The notes under the pieces were generated by a model. The model did no database searches and was not told where the DNA came from. It saw only the letters and a list, made by a program, of their open reading frames with translations. Below are positions 52,236-60,542 of a stretch of 64,000 bases of DNA, piece by piece. Numbering within the stretch: the first letter of the stretch is position 1; every line of letters starts with the position of its first letter. The DNA is from Lacrimispora sphenoides. Lineage in GTDB: Bacteria; Bacillota; Clostridia; Lachnospirales; Lachnospiraceae. The stretch covers positions 1,984,001 to 2,048,000 of the forward strand of contig NZ_FOIP01000002.1 in assembly GCF_900105215.1 (NCBI RefSeq), in the 5' to 3' direction. The position numbers and the translations under genes are program-made.

Positions 52236-52676
52236 TTAATCAATTGCAACACCGGATAAAACTAATTTTACACCGTTAGATAAACAATCACCTACAGGGC
52301 AGGTATTCTCGATGAACTTTGCAAACTCTTCAATTTTTTCTTTTGGTTCATTTGTTTTAAAATGCATTACAAAGCGAATCTCCTGAAAACCATTTCTTAC
52401 ATCAGCCAGTCCCATAAATCCGTCTGGATCAAGATCCCCTTCCAACTCAACATGGAATTCCTCAAAAGTAATATTGTGAGCTGCTGCAAATGCTTTTGCC
52501 ACAATGGTCTGGCATGCGCCCAGTGCGCATAACAGGGCCTCCACAGGGTTCATAGCAGTATCGGTACCACCCAGATCTTCGGGTTCGTCAAAATGGATTT
52601 TAAAACCTCTTGAATTTGTTTCAACCTGTAACCCCTCTGGCAATGCTTTTGCTGTTGCTTTAAATGTAGTCAACAT
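52236..52676 (-). CDS. OsmC/Ohr-family protein (thiol peroxidase-like)
   Basis: 146-residue protein of the OsmC superfamily, which reduces organic hydroperoxides with a Cys pair. Cys55 in LCALGACQTIVAKAF and Cys125 in ENTCPVGDCLSNG are the expected peroxidatic and resolving residues; an extra Cys130 follows. It is nearer to the YhfA-like branch than to classical Ohr. Ohr/OsmC enzymes of other bacteria are reduced by lipoylated proteins and dihydrolipoamide dehydrogenase, the very proteins encoded next. First gene after a promoter with a MarR-like palindrome; AAGGAG precedes the ATG. Confidence 0.92.
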   Translation of the reverse strand: MLTTFKATAKALPEGLQVETNSRGFKIHFDEPEDLGGTDTAMNPVEALLCALGACQTIVAKAFAAAHNITFEEFHVELEGDLDPDGFMGLADVRNGFQEIRFVMHFKTNEPKEKIEEFAKFIENTCPVGDCLSNGVKLVLSGVAID

Positions 52677-52704
52677 AATACCATCTCCTTTTTTAATATG
52701 TATT

Positions 52705-52723
52705 CAATAGTAACTTCTATTTG
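52705..52723. promoter_or_regulatory. Candidate MarR operator at the osmC transcription start
   Basis: CAATAG-TAACTT-CTATTTG is a near-perfect inverted repeat just downstream of the -10 (52729-52734). A further CAATAG lies at the -35. Position fits repression by the MarR protein of the same operon. Confidence 0.6.
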
Positions 52724-52728
52724 TTAAT

Positions 52729-52757
52729 AATATAACACATACGAACACAAAAATCAA
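52729..52757 (-). promoter_or_regulatory. Promoter of the osmC-lpd-lplA-marR run
   Basis: TTGATT (52752-52757), 17 nt, TATATT (52729-52734) on the minus strand. The 324-nt gap 52677-53000 also contains the operator, a terminator and a repeat; nothing coding was seen in it. Confidence 0.7.
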
Positions 52758-52866
52758 TAGTTAGCTAAGCATATATTTTTAATCTTTTTTACTACGATGC
52801 ATATTTTTCTGCAATAAGTCAGATCAAGACTGATAAATTCTTTCTAATATAACCTGTAACTCAAAT

Positions 52867-52908
52867 AAAAAAAGTTCCTTTCCGATGAATATCGGAAAAG
52901 AACTTTTT
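52867..52908. terminator. Intrinsic terminator after the PHP/MFS operon
   Basis: AAAAAGTTCCTTTCCGAT and ATCGGAAAAGAACTTTTT form a stem of about 18 bp with one mismatch and a 4-nt loop. On the minus strand the T-run follows; it ends transcription from the gene at 53001-53972. Confidence 0.8.
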
Positions 52909-52913
52909 AACAT

Positions 52914-52952
52914 GATTAAGCAGCGAAGCGTATTGCGAATATCCGATTGACT
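52914..52952 (+). repeat. Intergenic repeat family 2, copy B
   Basis: ATTAAGCAGCGAAGCGTATT then GCGAATATCCGATTGAC. It sits between the terminator and the stop of the PHP gene, about 48 nt 3' of that stop. Confidence 0.6.
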
Positions 52953-53000
52953 ATGGCAACGGTTGCATGATCAGCCGGGCCGTCTCTGCAGTACCCGGAT

Positions 53001-53972
53001 TCACTCCAGCTCGGAAAGAAAATAAGCATTGCTGTTAGCAAAAAGCCCCTTTTCATCCTTGCATTCCACCCGGATATAGGTTTCGTTTCCTTCAAGGAGA
53101 AACCTTGCTTCTGTGAGGGGTTCTCCCTGCACAGCCGCTCTTTGGCAGAATCTGGCACTGTCCGTGATTCCGCAGATGGCCTGAACCGGTCCGGTCTTCA
53201 CCACAAGCTCCCTGCCCTCTACATAAATCTCTTTTATCTCCGGTCCCATGGAGCTGTAGAAATGGCCTTTCACCAGCGCATTGATAACAGCAGCATAGCT
53301 TAAATCTTCTGTTTTTATCATGGTGAAGCCTCCGAACGAATCGCACATGGGATCATCAAACGGATGACTGTTGTGATTATCGTCTGTTGCCAGGCACCAC
53401 AGCCGTTTTCCCAAATGAAGCATCTCATCATAAGACTGGGGATTATAACCATACAGTCCGTCAAGCTCGCATCCGTAATTGTAGATTTCCATGGCAAAGA
53501 GCCCATTTAAGCCTTTGTAATCGTCATAGGTCTGCAGAGACCAGTAAGGATGGTTATAGCAGGCAAGAAATCCCAGTTCCTTCATTTCCTCTAAATATCT
53601 GTTTATGTAATCAAAGTCTCCGTACCTGCGTTCCGGACATATCCCCTGCTCCTTCCTGGCCCGCTCATAACCGGGAGCAGTATCGTACAAATTAATGTGA
53701 TACGTCTTGTCCTCCGGACGCAGTCTGTCCGAACTTACCTCATTGATATCCACTTCTACGGCAGCAAGTGCCAGGAATTCCTCATCGTTTAATTCTTCAT
53801 GGTTCCGATAGATCCTGTGATCCGTAAACGCCATAATCTGATACCCATGCTTCTTATAGTGTTCCTTAGCCTCTTCAGGCGTCAATCTTCCATCTGATAT
53901 GACTGTATGGCTGTGAAGGTTTGCTTTATAAAACCTTCCGGTCTCTGGTAATAAATAAGTTCTGCTATTCAA
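53001..53972 (-). CDS. PHP-domain metal-dependent hydrolase
   Basis: 323-residue protein read from a TTG at 53972 (codes LNSRTYLLPETGRFYKANLH), placed 7 nt behind GGGAGGAAAA; upstream in-frame sequence overlaps the MFS gene and is not used. PHP motifs in order are NLHSHTVISDGRLTPEE, MAFTDHR, ACYNHPYW and TDDNHNSH with His200. These are the metal ligands of PHP phosphoesterases. A C-terminal beta-rich domain follows (from about 230). It is close to the PHP protein at 55263-56261, from which it is separated only by an MFS gene. Substrate unknown, perhaps a sugar phosphate. Confidence 0.85.
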   Translation of the reverse strand: MNSRTYLLPETGRFYKANLHSHTVISDGRLTPEEAKEHYKKHGYQIMAFTDHRIYRNHEELNDEEFLALAAVEVDINEVSSDRLRPEDKTYHINLYDTAPGYERARKEQGICPERRYGDFDYINRYLEEMKELGFLACYNHPYWSLQTYDDYKGLNGLFAMEIYNYGCELDGLYGYNPQSYDEMLHLGKRLWCLATDDNHNSHPFDDPMCDSFGGFTMIKTEDLSYAAVINALVKGHFYSSMGPEIKEIYVEGRELVVKTGPVQAICGITDSARFCQRAAVQGEPLTEARFLLEGNETYIRVECKDEKGLFANSNAYFLSELE

Positions 53973-53991
53973 CCTGTTTTCCTCCCATCCC

Positions 53992-55260
53992 TTATATACC
54001 GTTTTGCAAAAATCGCTTCCACCGGGCTTTTCCGGCCGTGCAGGCCACTGCCCCCAAAAGGGCGATGATGAACCAGATAAAAATGGTGGCATCCCAGCCC
54101 ACGCTTTCAGACAATACTCCGATTCCATAGGCGGAGACTGCTCCTCCCGCATATGCGGAGGAATTCAAAATCCCCGAAGCAGTGGAGGATTTTCCGTAAG
54201 GAGCGAAATAAATAGGCACCATGCTGACCAGCATGGTATTCACCGCCATCATCGCCGTGGTTGCAAGACCAAATAAGATCAGCACTGTTACCACGGATCC
54301 TCCATGATAAAGCCGTAGCAGAATCAGCGCACCCGCGCAAAGGACAAAAAATGAAGCGGATGTGGCGGTCTCACTTTTGAAAATCTTCCTGTTTGCAATG
54401 GAGGCCAGATATACACCGCTTAAGTTAAAAATCGGTATGACCGTGGTGCTGATAATAGAAATTACGGATTCCATATGATATTCTTCGCGGATAAAGGTAG
54501 GAATCCAGGTGGTTACTCCATCCTTTAAAACTCCCTGAAACATCAGTCCAAAGCAAAAGAAAATCATTCCGGAAACCAGAACTAATTCCCACATGGAAAC
54601 GTCTGCCTGTTTTTTATTCTGTGAAACAAGGACCTGGTCTTCTAAAATCCCGTTTTCTTCCAAATCCTTTCTTATTTTTCGGCTGCCTATAAACCAGATC
54701 AGGCTGATGGCCGCCAGACACAGGGAAGAGAAGAAAAAAACCGTTCTCCAATGGAATTTCCATACAATGAGTGCCGTCAGCCCATAGGCTGCAAACGTAC
54801 CGATGGGAACGCTGCTGTTAATGTTAACACAGAACTTTTTCTGGCTGCCTGTGGGAATCCAGTCGGAAAACAGTTTGATGATCGGCGACCAGATCAGCGA
54901 CTGAAACAGTCCATTGACACACCATACCACCGCCATCTGCCAGACGGTTCCCGATAGTCCCATGATTCCATTGCAGATTCCTGAACCCAGAACCCCTGCA
55001 AAGATCATCTTATAAGGTTTTTTCTTATCTCCCAGTATTCCGCTGAAAAGCTGCCCAACTCCATAGGAAAAAAAGAATGCGGTTCCTATAAACCCTGCCG
55101 CTCCCTTTTCAAAACCTTCTGCCCTGATAATTTCCGTTAAGCAGGCCGAATAATTCAGCCTCCCAAGATAGGTAGAAAAATAAGCTGCCCAGCATAACCA
55201 GAACAGCATGGACTGCATTTTTTCTGACCCGATCTTTTTCTGTTGTATCATTGTGTCCAA
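53992..55260 (-). CDS. MFS transporter (organophosphate/sugar-phosphate antiporter-like)
   Basis: 422-residue carrier with about 12 helices, paralogous to the MFS protein at 34691-35989 (YLGRLNYSACLTEI, GILGDKKKPYKMIF, SLIWSPIIKLFSDW). The start is probably the TTG at 55260, 8 nt behind CAGGAG and 2 nt after the upstream stop; an ATG three codons later is the alternative. It is flanked on both sides by PHP genes, which suggests a phosphorylated sugar or related anion as substrate. That is inference. Confidence 0.86.
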   Translation of the reverse strand: MDTMIQQKKIGSEKMQSMLFWLCWAAYFSTYLGRLNYSACLTEIIRAEGFEKGAAGFIGTAFFFSYGVGQLFSGILGDKKKPYKMIFAGVLGSGICNGIMGLSGTVWQMAVVWCVNGLFQSLIWSPIIKLFSDWIPTGSQKKFCVNINSSVPIGTFAAYGLTALIVWKFHWRTVFFFSSLCLAAISLIWFIGSRKIRKDLEENGILEDQVLVSQNKKQADVSMWELVLVSGMIFFCFGLMFQGVLKDGVTTWIPTFIREEYHMESVISIISTTVIPIFNLSGVYLASIANRKIFKSETATSASFFVLCAGALILLRLYHGGSVVTVLILFGLATTAMMAVNTMLVSMVPIYFAPYGKSSTASGILNSSAYAGGAVSAYGIGVLSESVGWDATIFIWFIIALLGAVACTAGKARWKRFLQNGI

Positions 55261-55262
55261 CC

Positions 55263-56261
55263 TTATGTCTCCTGCTCTGTGATAGATTTTAAAGGCAGAT
55301 CCTTCAGAAAATATGCATTGGAATTTGCATACAGTCCGTCTTCACTGCGGCAGACTACGCGGATGTAGCCTTCCCTTCCCGTTAAAGGAAACCTTGCTTC
55401 CTCCAATGATTCTCCTTTAAGCGCAATTTTCATGCGGCAGTTCTTGCCTTCCATTTTCATATAAATCTTCTCTACAGGGCTGGTCTTTACAACCAGGTCC
55501 TTGCCTTCGATGTAGAGGGAATGAATCTCAGGACCCATGGAGCTGTAGAAGTCTCCTCTTTTTAAGGCCTGCATCACCGCCGGATAAGTAAGCTCCCTTG
55601 CCCTGATCTTTATAAAGCCTCCGAAAGAATCACTGAGCGGATGTCCCATGGGATATTCATTCTTGTTGCCGTCTGATGCCAGGCAATAAATTTCCTTATG
55701 ACAGCGCAGCATCTCATCGTAAGCCTGGGGATTATAGCCATTCAATCCCTCAAGGTCGCTGTGGTAATGGTAAATTTCCATGGCAAAAAGTCCTTCAAGT
55801 CTTGTATAATCATCATAATTCTGCATAGAACGGTATGGGTGGCAGTCACAAGCCAGAAAGCCCAGCTGTTTCATTTTCTTTATGTAAGCATTGGCGCCCA
55901 AGCCGCCATCCTTCTGGCTTTCCGGTCCACAGTCTCCTGCCTTCTCTTCCTGCATCTCATCCGGGCTGCCGTCATAGAAATTCATATGAAACGTTCTTTC
56001 TTCTGCCTGAACTCCGTTCATAGGATCATTCTTTATGTCTGCCCCAAAGCCTGCCAGGGCCAGAAAATCCTTTGAGTTCAATTCCGGGTGAGGGCAATAT
56101 TTCCCGTGATCCGTATAGGCTACGATCTGGTATCCCCTTTTCTGATACTCCACTTTCACTTCTTCAGGTGTCAGCTTTCCATCGGAAACTGTTGTATGGC
56201 AGTGCATATTCGCTTTATAAAAATCCCCCTCCCTGGGGAGAAGATAAATCCGTTCTTCCAT
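55263..56261 (-). CDS. PHP-domain protein with substituted metal ligand
   Basis: 332-residue paralogue of the protein at 53001-53972. The first three PHP motifs are present (NMHCHTTVSDGKLTPEE, VAYTDHGKY, ACDCHPYRS), but the fourth reads SDGNKNEYP: the His200 of the paralogue is Lys200 here. One metal site may therefore be lost or altered. A C-terminal domain with EIHSLYIEGKDLVVKT matches the paralogue. The gene lies between the sugar-binding protein gene and the MFS gene. GGAAAGGGAAG precedes the ATG. Confidence 0.83.
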   Translation of the reverse strand: MEERIYLLPREGDFYKANMHCHTTVSDGKLTPEEVKVEYQKRGYQIVAYTDHGKYCPHPELNSKDFLALAGFGADIKNDPMNGVQAEERTFHMNFYDGSPDEMQEEKAGDCGPESQKDGGLGANAYIKKMKQLGFLACDCHPYRSMQNYDDYTRLEGLFAMEIYHYHSDLEGLNGYNPQAYDEMLRCHKEIYCLASDGNKNEYPMGHPLSDSFGGFIKIRARELTYPAVMQALKRGDFYSSMGPEIHSLYIEGKDLVVKTSPVEKIYMKMEGKNCRMKIALKGESLEEARFPLTGREGYIRVVCRSEDGLYANSNAYFLKDLPLKSITEQET

Positions 56262-56298
56262 TGCTCTTCCCTTTCCTGCCGGTTCTTTCTACATTGGA

Positions 56299-56335
56299 AA
56301 GAAAGTACTGCCATAATATATGGCAGCACTTTCTT
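56299..56335. terminator. Stem-loop after the glycan-cluster binding protein gene
   Basis: AAGAAAGTACTGCCATA and TATGGCAGCACTTTCTT form a 17-bp stem with one mismatch and a very short loop, 4 nt after the binding protein stop. It probably ends or reduces transcription into the PHP gene. Confidence 0.65.
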
Positions 56336-56339
56336 ATTA

Positions 56340-57722
56340 TTACTCTGCTTCTTTTATTGCTTCATTCGCTCTTTCCTGAATGGATTTCATGGTGTCTTCC
56401 AGTGACTTTTGTCCCTGTCCGTATAACTGACCCTCCTCGGTATAGATCTGTCCGATGGTTGTATCAGCGGTACCCATGATCTTTTCATTTAAATACAGTC
56501 TGCTGTTGTCAAACCAGCCTGCCATAAAATCTTCTACGGTTAAGTTGTCATCTTTAAATTTAGGAAGCAGGCTGCTTTCAATATAGGATTTTGCTTCGTC
56601 CTCTGTTAAGATCTTTGCAGGAACGCGTCCATAACCTAAAGTATATTTGTTTTCGCAAATTGTTTTGATTGCTTCAAATGCTGCTTCTTTGTTCTTAGAG
56701 GTCTTAGGAATCGCATAGCAGTTTGTAATTGTCAGGGAAGAAGGTTCGGAGCCTTCCGGATAAGGCATCGGAAGAATTCCCAGTTCCCAGTCTCTTGGGT
56801 ATTTTTCCTTATCAGATAAGGCGCTTGCTACCCAGCCGCCGTATACGTACATACCGATGTTTCCGTTTACCATAAAGGAGTTATATGGATATGTACCGGA
56901 AGCCAGATCCAGGCAGTTAGGCTGGATCTTTAATTCATTGCCCAGGCTATAGAACCACTTCATAGCATCCGCATATGCCGGATCATCAAAATTAGCAGTT
57001 CCATCTGCCTTATAAGGGGATAAGCCCTTCTGGTTTGCCTGCAAATAGTTGCATGCAACATCATCGCTCATAAAGGAGCCCCAGACATTGTTATCAGGAT
57101 TGTTAAGCTTTTGAGCGGTCTCCACATATTTTTCCCATGTCCAGCCTTCAGCGGTTGGATATGGAACGTTTGCTTCATCAAAAATCTTCTTGTTATAATA
57201 GGTCAGCCAGATATCTTTTTCTGCTGGAATTGCATATGTCTGATCTTCAAATTTTACTGTTTGACCACCATATACGGTCTCCATATCATAATTATCTGCT
57301 TTTGCAAACTCATCCATTGGCTCTAAAACAGCAGCTTTGTAGAATTCTTCTAATTGAAGCGGAGTTCTGTTTACAATGTCCATTTCTTCGCCAGCCATTA
57401 AGCTTACAAGCACCTTGTCCATTTCACCGGCTTTTGAAGTAGGTGTGATGAAAAACTCCACATTAATGCCTGTCTTTTCTTTGATTAAGTCTACCATCTC
57501 TTTTGTTTCAGCGCCAGTTGCAGCGTTATCTGTCAGTGCCCATTTTACGGTAACACCATCGTAGGGTTTGTCGCTGTCTGCTTTTTGAGTGGTATCCGCT
57601 GCTTTACTGCTGTCCGCACCGGCCTTAGTATTATCGGATGCTCCACATCCGGCAGTACCTAAAACCATCGTTGCAGCCAGGCTGAAAGCAACGCCTCGTC
57701 TTAATGCACTTCTTAATTTCAT
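56340..57722 (-). CDS. Carbohydrate ABC transporter substrate-binding lipoprotein
   Basis: 460-residue family 1 binding protein with lipobox GTAGC (near residue 26) and a Lys/Asp/Ala-rich linker. The mature domain begins VTVKWALTDNAATGAETKEM and shows AIPAEKDIWLTYYNKKIFDE, MYVYGGWVASALSDKEKYP and NCYAIPKTSKNKEAAFEAIK. The matching permeases are at 62777-64000, separated by the three glycoside-active enzymes. Own promoter at 57753-57758. Ligand is probably the oligosaccharide broken down by those enzymes. Confidence 0.92.
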   Translation of the reverse strand: MKLRSALRRGVAFSLAATMVLGTAGCGASDNTKAGADSSKAADTTQKADSDKPYDGVTVKWALTDNAATGAETKEMVDLIKEKTGINVEFFITPTSKAGEMDKVLVSLMAGEEMDIVNRTPLQLEEFYKAAVLEPMDEFAKADNYDMETVYGGQTVKFEDQTYAIPAEKDIWLTYYNKKIFDEANVPYPTAEGWTWEKYVETAQKLNNPDNNVWGSFMSDDVACNYLQANQKGLSPYKADGTANFDDPAYADAMKWFYSLGNELKIQPNCLDLASGTYPYNSFMVNGNIGMYVYGGWVASALSDKEKYPRDWELGILPMPYPEGSEPSSLTITNCYAIPKTSKNKEAAFEAIKTICENKYTLGYGRVPAKILTEDEAKSYIESSLLPKFKDDNLTVEDFMAGWFDNSRLYLNEKIMGTADTTIGQIYTEEGQLYGQGQKSLEDTMKSIQERANEAIKEAE

Positions 57723-57752
57723 ATCTGTTACCCTCCTTTTGTTTATAACCCT

Positions 57753-57758
57753 ATTATA
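57753..57758 (-). promoter_or_regulatory. -10 element for the binding protein gene
   Basis: TATAAT on the minus strand, about 30 nt before the ATG. The -35 position reads TATAAA, a poor match. AT-rich partial repeats (AACATATAAA, AACCTATATAAA) lie upstream and may bind an activator. Confidence 0.5.
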
Positions 57759-57851
57759 GCTAACATTTTATCTGGTTTATATAGGTTGTATTTTAACTTT
57801 ATATGTTAATTTTATCATTCTATTGGTTTTTTCAAAAGAATACCGATTTTT

Positions 57852-59261
57852 TTATTCATATATACCAATAAACGAAAGGACGGGTTCAATCCTTGAATCT
57901 AAAATTTGTATAATCAGCATATCTGATTCTATCTGAGGAAAGCGGGCTATTTTTTTATAGCCGACGGTAGTTCCCTTATATATGCTGACAGGGCTTCCAT
58001 TCCTCATTGATAAAATTTCAAAAGCCTCAATTCTCTGGCTTTTTAATATGTTTTCTTTTAAAATAACTGCTGAAATCTTTTGGGGCGTATCCCAGGAAAT
58101 CTTAAATTCTGCCTTTGGACCGTTTCCATGGTAACAGGTTTCATAATCATCTTTATATACGCTTTTAGCTGCATTCCATTCATTTTCTTCTTTGACCAGA
58201 ATTTCAGCTCCTTCTGTCAGGTTATTCCCATATCTATTATTTATTTCCCTGCCCAGTTCCTGAAGCCTTTTTACATCTTCCTCATGAAGCTGACCGTTTG
58301 GCATCGGGGGAATATTCAAAAGAAGTGTTGTATTCCCCCCTACGGATTTTTCATAAATATCAATTAAGTTTTCCAGAGACCGGACTTTATCATCCTCTTC
58401 CGGATGATAAAACCAGCCTGGTCTTATGGATACATCCACTTCTGCCGGATACCAGATCAAGTTCTGTTCTTCTGCTAAACGTTCCCTGCTTCCTAAATCC
58501 TCTTCCATATTGCTTATGACTCTTTGCCGGAAAGAGGGATCATCCGTATGCTGGCTTAAAGCTGCAATCCGCTCTGCCACAGATAAATCTGCCGGTACAA
58601 CACTCCATTCACTGGGGCGGGTATCACCTGCCTCATTGCCGCACCAGCGAACATCAGGCCCGCTTACGGAAATACAGGCTTCCGGCATATAGTTTCTTAC
58701 GGTATCGTAATAACGCTGCCAGTCATAAACCTGTTTTTTACCATTCGGACCTTCCCCGCAGGCACCGTCAAACCATACGCTAAAAATATCTCCATATCCG
58801 GTAAGCAGTTCTGTAAGCTGTGCTACGAAATAATCATCATATGCCTTTCCCTGTCCATAGGTTTCCTGATTCCGATCCCATGGAGAAAGGTAAATGCCAA
58901 ATTTCAGACCGGCTTTTTTACAAGCCTCTGATACTTCTTTAACAATATCTCCTTCTCCATTCCCATAAGGACTGTACTTCACAGAATGATTGGTGTATTT
59001 ACTGGGCCATAAGCAAAATCCGTCATGGTGCTTACAGGTAAGGATTGCACCTTTCATTCCTGCCGCCTTAATCGCTTGAATCCATTGATCTGCATCCATT
59101 TGATCAGGATTAAAAATTTCAGGTGATTCGGTTCCATATCCCCATTCCGTTCCGGTAAACGTATTTACCGTAAAATGAAAGAATGCATAAAATTCTGTTT
59201 TCTGCAGCATGACCTGCCTGTCGGACGGTACAATGTTTATAAGTCTTTCATCTAATCTCAT
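57852..59261 (-). CDS. Alpha-L-fucosidase (GH29), cytosolic
   Basis: 469-residue GH29 enzyme that removes alpha-L-fucose. The N-terminal barrel shows EFYAFFHFTVNTFTGTEWG, GAILTCKHHDGFCLWPSKYT and the nucleophile Asp165 in SVWFDGACGEG. A C-terminal beta-sandwich follows. There is no signal peptide, so it acts on imported oligosaccharides. It follows the GH88 gene by 13 nt. The fucose linkage accepted cannot be told from sequence. Confidence 0.9.
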   Translation of the reverse strand: MRLDERLINIVPSDRQVMLQKTEFYAFFHFTVNTFTGTEWGYGTESPEIFNPDQMDADQWIQAIKAAGMKGAILTCKHHDGFCLWPSKYTNHSVKYSPYGNGEGDIVKEVSEACKKAGLKFGIYLSPWDRNQETYGQGKAYDDYFVAQLTELLTGYGDIFSVWFDGACGEGPNGKKQVYDWQRYYDTVRNYMPEACISVSGPDVRWCGNEAGDTRPSEWSVVPADLSVAERIAALSQHTDDPSFRQRVISNMEEDLGSRERLAEEQNLIWYPAEVDVSIRPGWFYHPEEDDKVRSLENLIDIYEKSVGGNTTLLLNIPPMPNGQLHEEDVKRLQELGREINNRYGNNLTEGAEILVKEENEWNAAKSVYKDDYETCYHGNGPKAEFKISWDTPQKISAVILKENILKSQRIEAFEILSMRNGSPVSIYKGTTVGYKKIARFPQIESDMLIIQILDSRIEPVLSFIGIYE

Positions 59262-59274
59262 TTTACTCTCTTTT

Positions 59275-60450
59275 CTACCAGTAAACCTTCCACTGTCCTA
59301 TGATCCGTACAAGCGCTTCTGTATAAAAGTAATCCCCCCACAGGGTACATTCATCAACTCCGCTATCCATTACCGTGTTATAGGGAGAACTTTTGGCATA
59401 GGTGGAATGGAGCAATATTCCGTTGGTATTTTCGCCGGAATGGTATAAACAGTGCTTTGTCAGTGCTTTTATTAAACGTTTTGCCTGCTGAAGCAGATCC
59501 TTTGCTTCCTCCGGTTCCAGATATTTTGCCATCTCAAGCATACCGCAGGCTGCTATTGCTGCGGAAGAAGAATCTCTCGGTTCCCCACTGCCATCGGTAA
59601 AATCAAAATCCCAATAAGGAACCAGATCCTTTGGTAAATGCTCCAGAAAACACGCTGTGATCTTTCGAAAGCTTTCCAGATACATTGGATCTGGACAATA
59701 TTTATAAGCGATTGCAGAACCATAGATACCCCACGCCTGGCCTCTGGCCCATATGGAACCATCTCTATACCCTTGAGCCGTTACTCCGCGAACCGGATTT
59801 CCAGTCTCCGGGTCAAAATAATAGGTATGGTATGTAGAAGAGTCTTCACGGACTACATAGTTCATGCTGGTTCGAATATGGCGAAGTGCAGTTTCACGGT
59901 ATTTTGAATCCTTCGTTTCCTCAGACGCCCAAAATAATAGCGGCATATTTAAAAGACAATCAATAATTAACCGGTATTCCTTAGGATCCCCCAGAGTTCC
60001 CCAGGCCTGAAAGAATTCTCCTTTATCCTGAAAACGTCCCATCAGGTTGTCTGCTGCCATCAGTGCAGTTTCCCTTGCCAGCATGTCACCAGTAAGTTTA
60101 TAGGCAGCCACACAGGAGGGGGTATATAAAAAGCCCATATCATGATGGTCTACTACAATTCTTTTGATCAGCCGTTCCCTAAAGCCTGGGACTTGATAAA
60201 GGGCGGCTTCCTTAAAAGCCGCCTCCTTTGTCTGTTCATATGCAAGCCACAGCTGTCCGGTCCAAAATCCATTGGTCCAGTCATTGTTTTCTGTGGCAGG
60301 ATATATCTGGTTTACACTGCTTGCCCCCGGGAAACTATCATAAAATTTTGAAATATTATTTCTAATGCGGGCAACCACATGATCCAGCGCATGATGCGCT
60401 TCCTCTACGGTGATCGCCTCATATGTTTCAAGTGTTTCCTTTGTCTGCAT
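59275..60450 (-). CDS. Unsaturated glucuronyl hydrolase (GH88)
   Basis: 391-residue (alpha/alpha)6-barrel enzyme without signal peptide. GH88 enzymes remove 4,5-unsaturated uronic acid from oligosaccharides made by polysaccharide lyases. Asp104 (VDHHDMGFLY) and Asp164 (RLIIDCLLNMPLLFWA) are about 60 residues apart, as are the catalytic pair of Bacillus UGL. WARGQAWGIYG is also typical. GH105 is a relative, but the DHHDMGF context favours GH88. It lies between GH112 and GH29. The GH88 plus GH112 pairing is unusual and may point to a glycan with uronate and galactose. Confidence 0.88.
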   Translation of the reverse strand: MQTKETLETYEAITVEEAHHALDHVVARIRNNISKFYDSFPGASSVNQIYPATENNDWTNGFWTGQLWLAYEQTKEAAFKEAALYQVPGFRERLIKRIVVDHHDMGFLYTPSCVAAYKLTGDMLARETALMAADNLMGRFQDKGEFFQAWGTLGDPKEYRLIIDCLLNMPLLFWASEETKDSKYRETALRHIRTSMNYVVREDSSTYHTYYFDPETGNPVRGVTAQGYRDGSIWARGQAWGIYGSAIAYKYCPDPMYLESFRKITACFLEHLPKDLVPYWDFDFTDGSGEPRDSSSAAIAACGMLEMAKYLEPEEAKDLLQQAKRLIKALTKHCLYHSGENTNGILLHSTYAKSSPYNTVMDSGVDECTLWGDYFYTEALVRIIGQWKVYW

Positions 60451-60502
60451 AATGATAACGGGCCCTTTCTAGTCTTGTATATCCGATTGATTCACTCGGA
60501 TG

Positions 60503-60540
60503 CCAATCGGATATTTACAATCCGCATTGCTGCTTGATGA
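60503..60540 (-). repeat. Intergenic repeat family 2, copy C, overlapping a hairpin
   Basis: On the minus strand CATCAAGCAGCAATGCGGAT then TGTAAATATCCGATTGG, right after the GH112 stop. Its end joins a hairpin TATCCGATTG/CAATCGGATA (60480-60513). The 92-nt gap holds nothing else. Confidence 0.65.
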
Positions 60541-60542
60541 GG

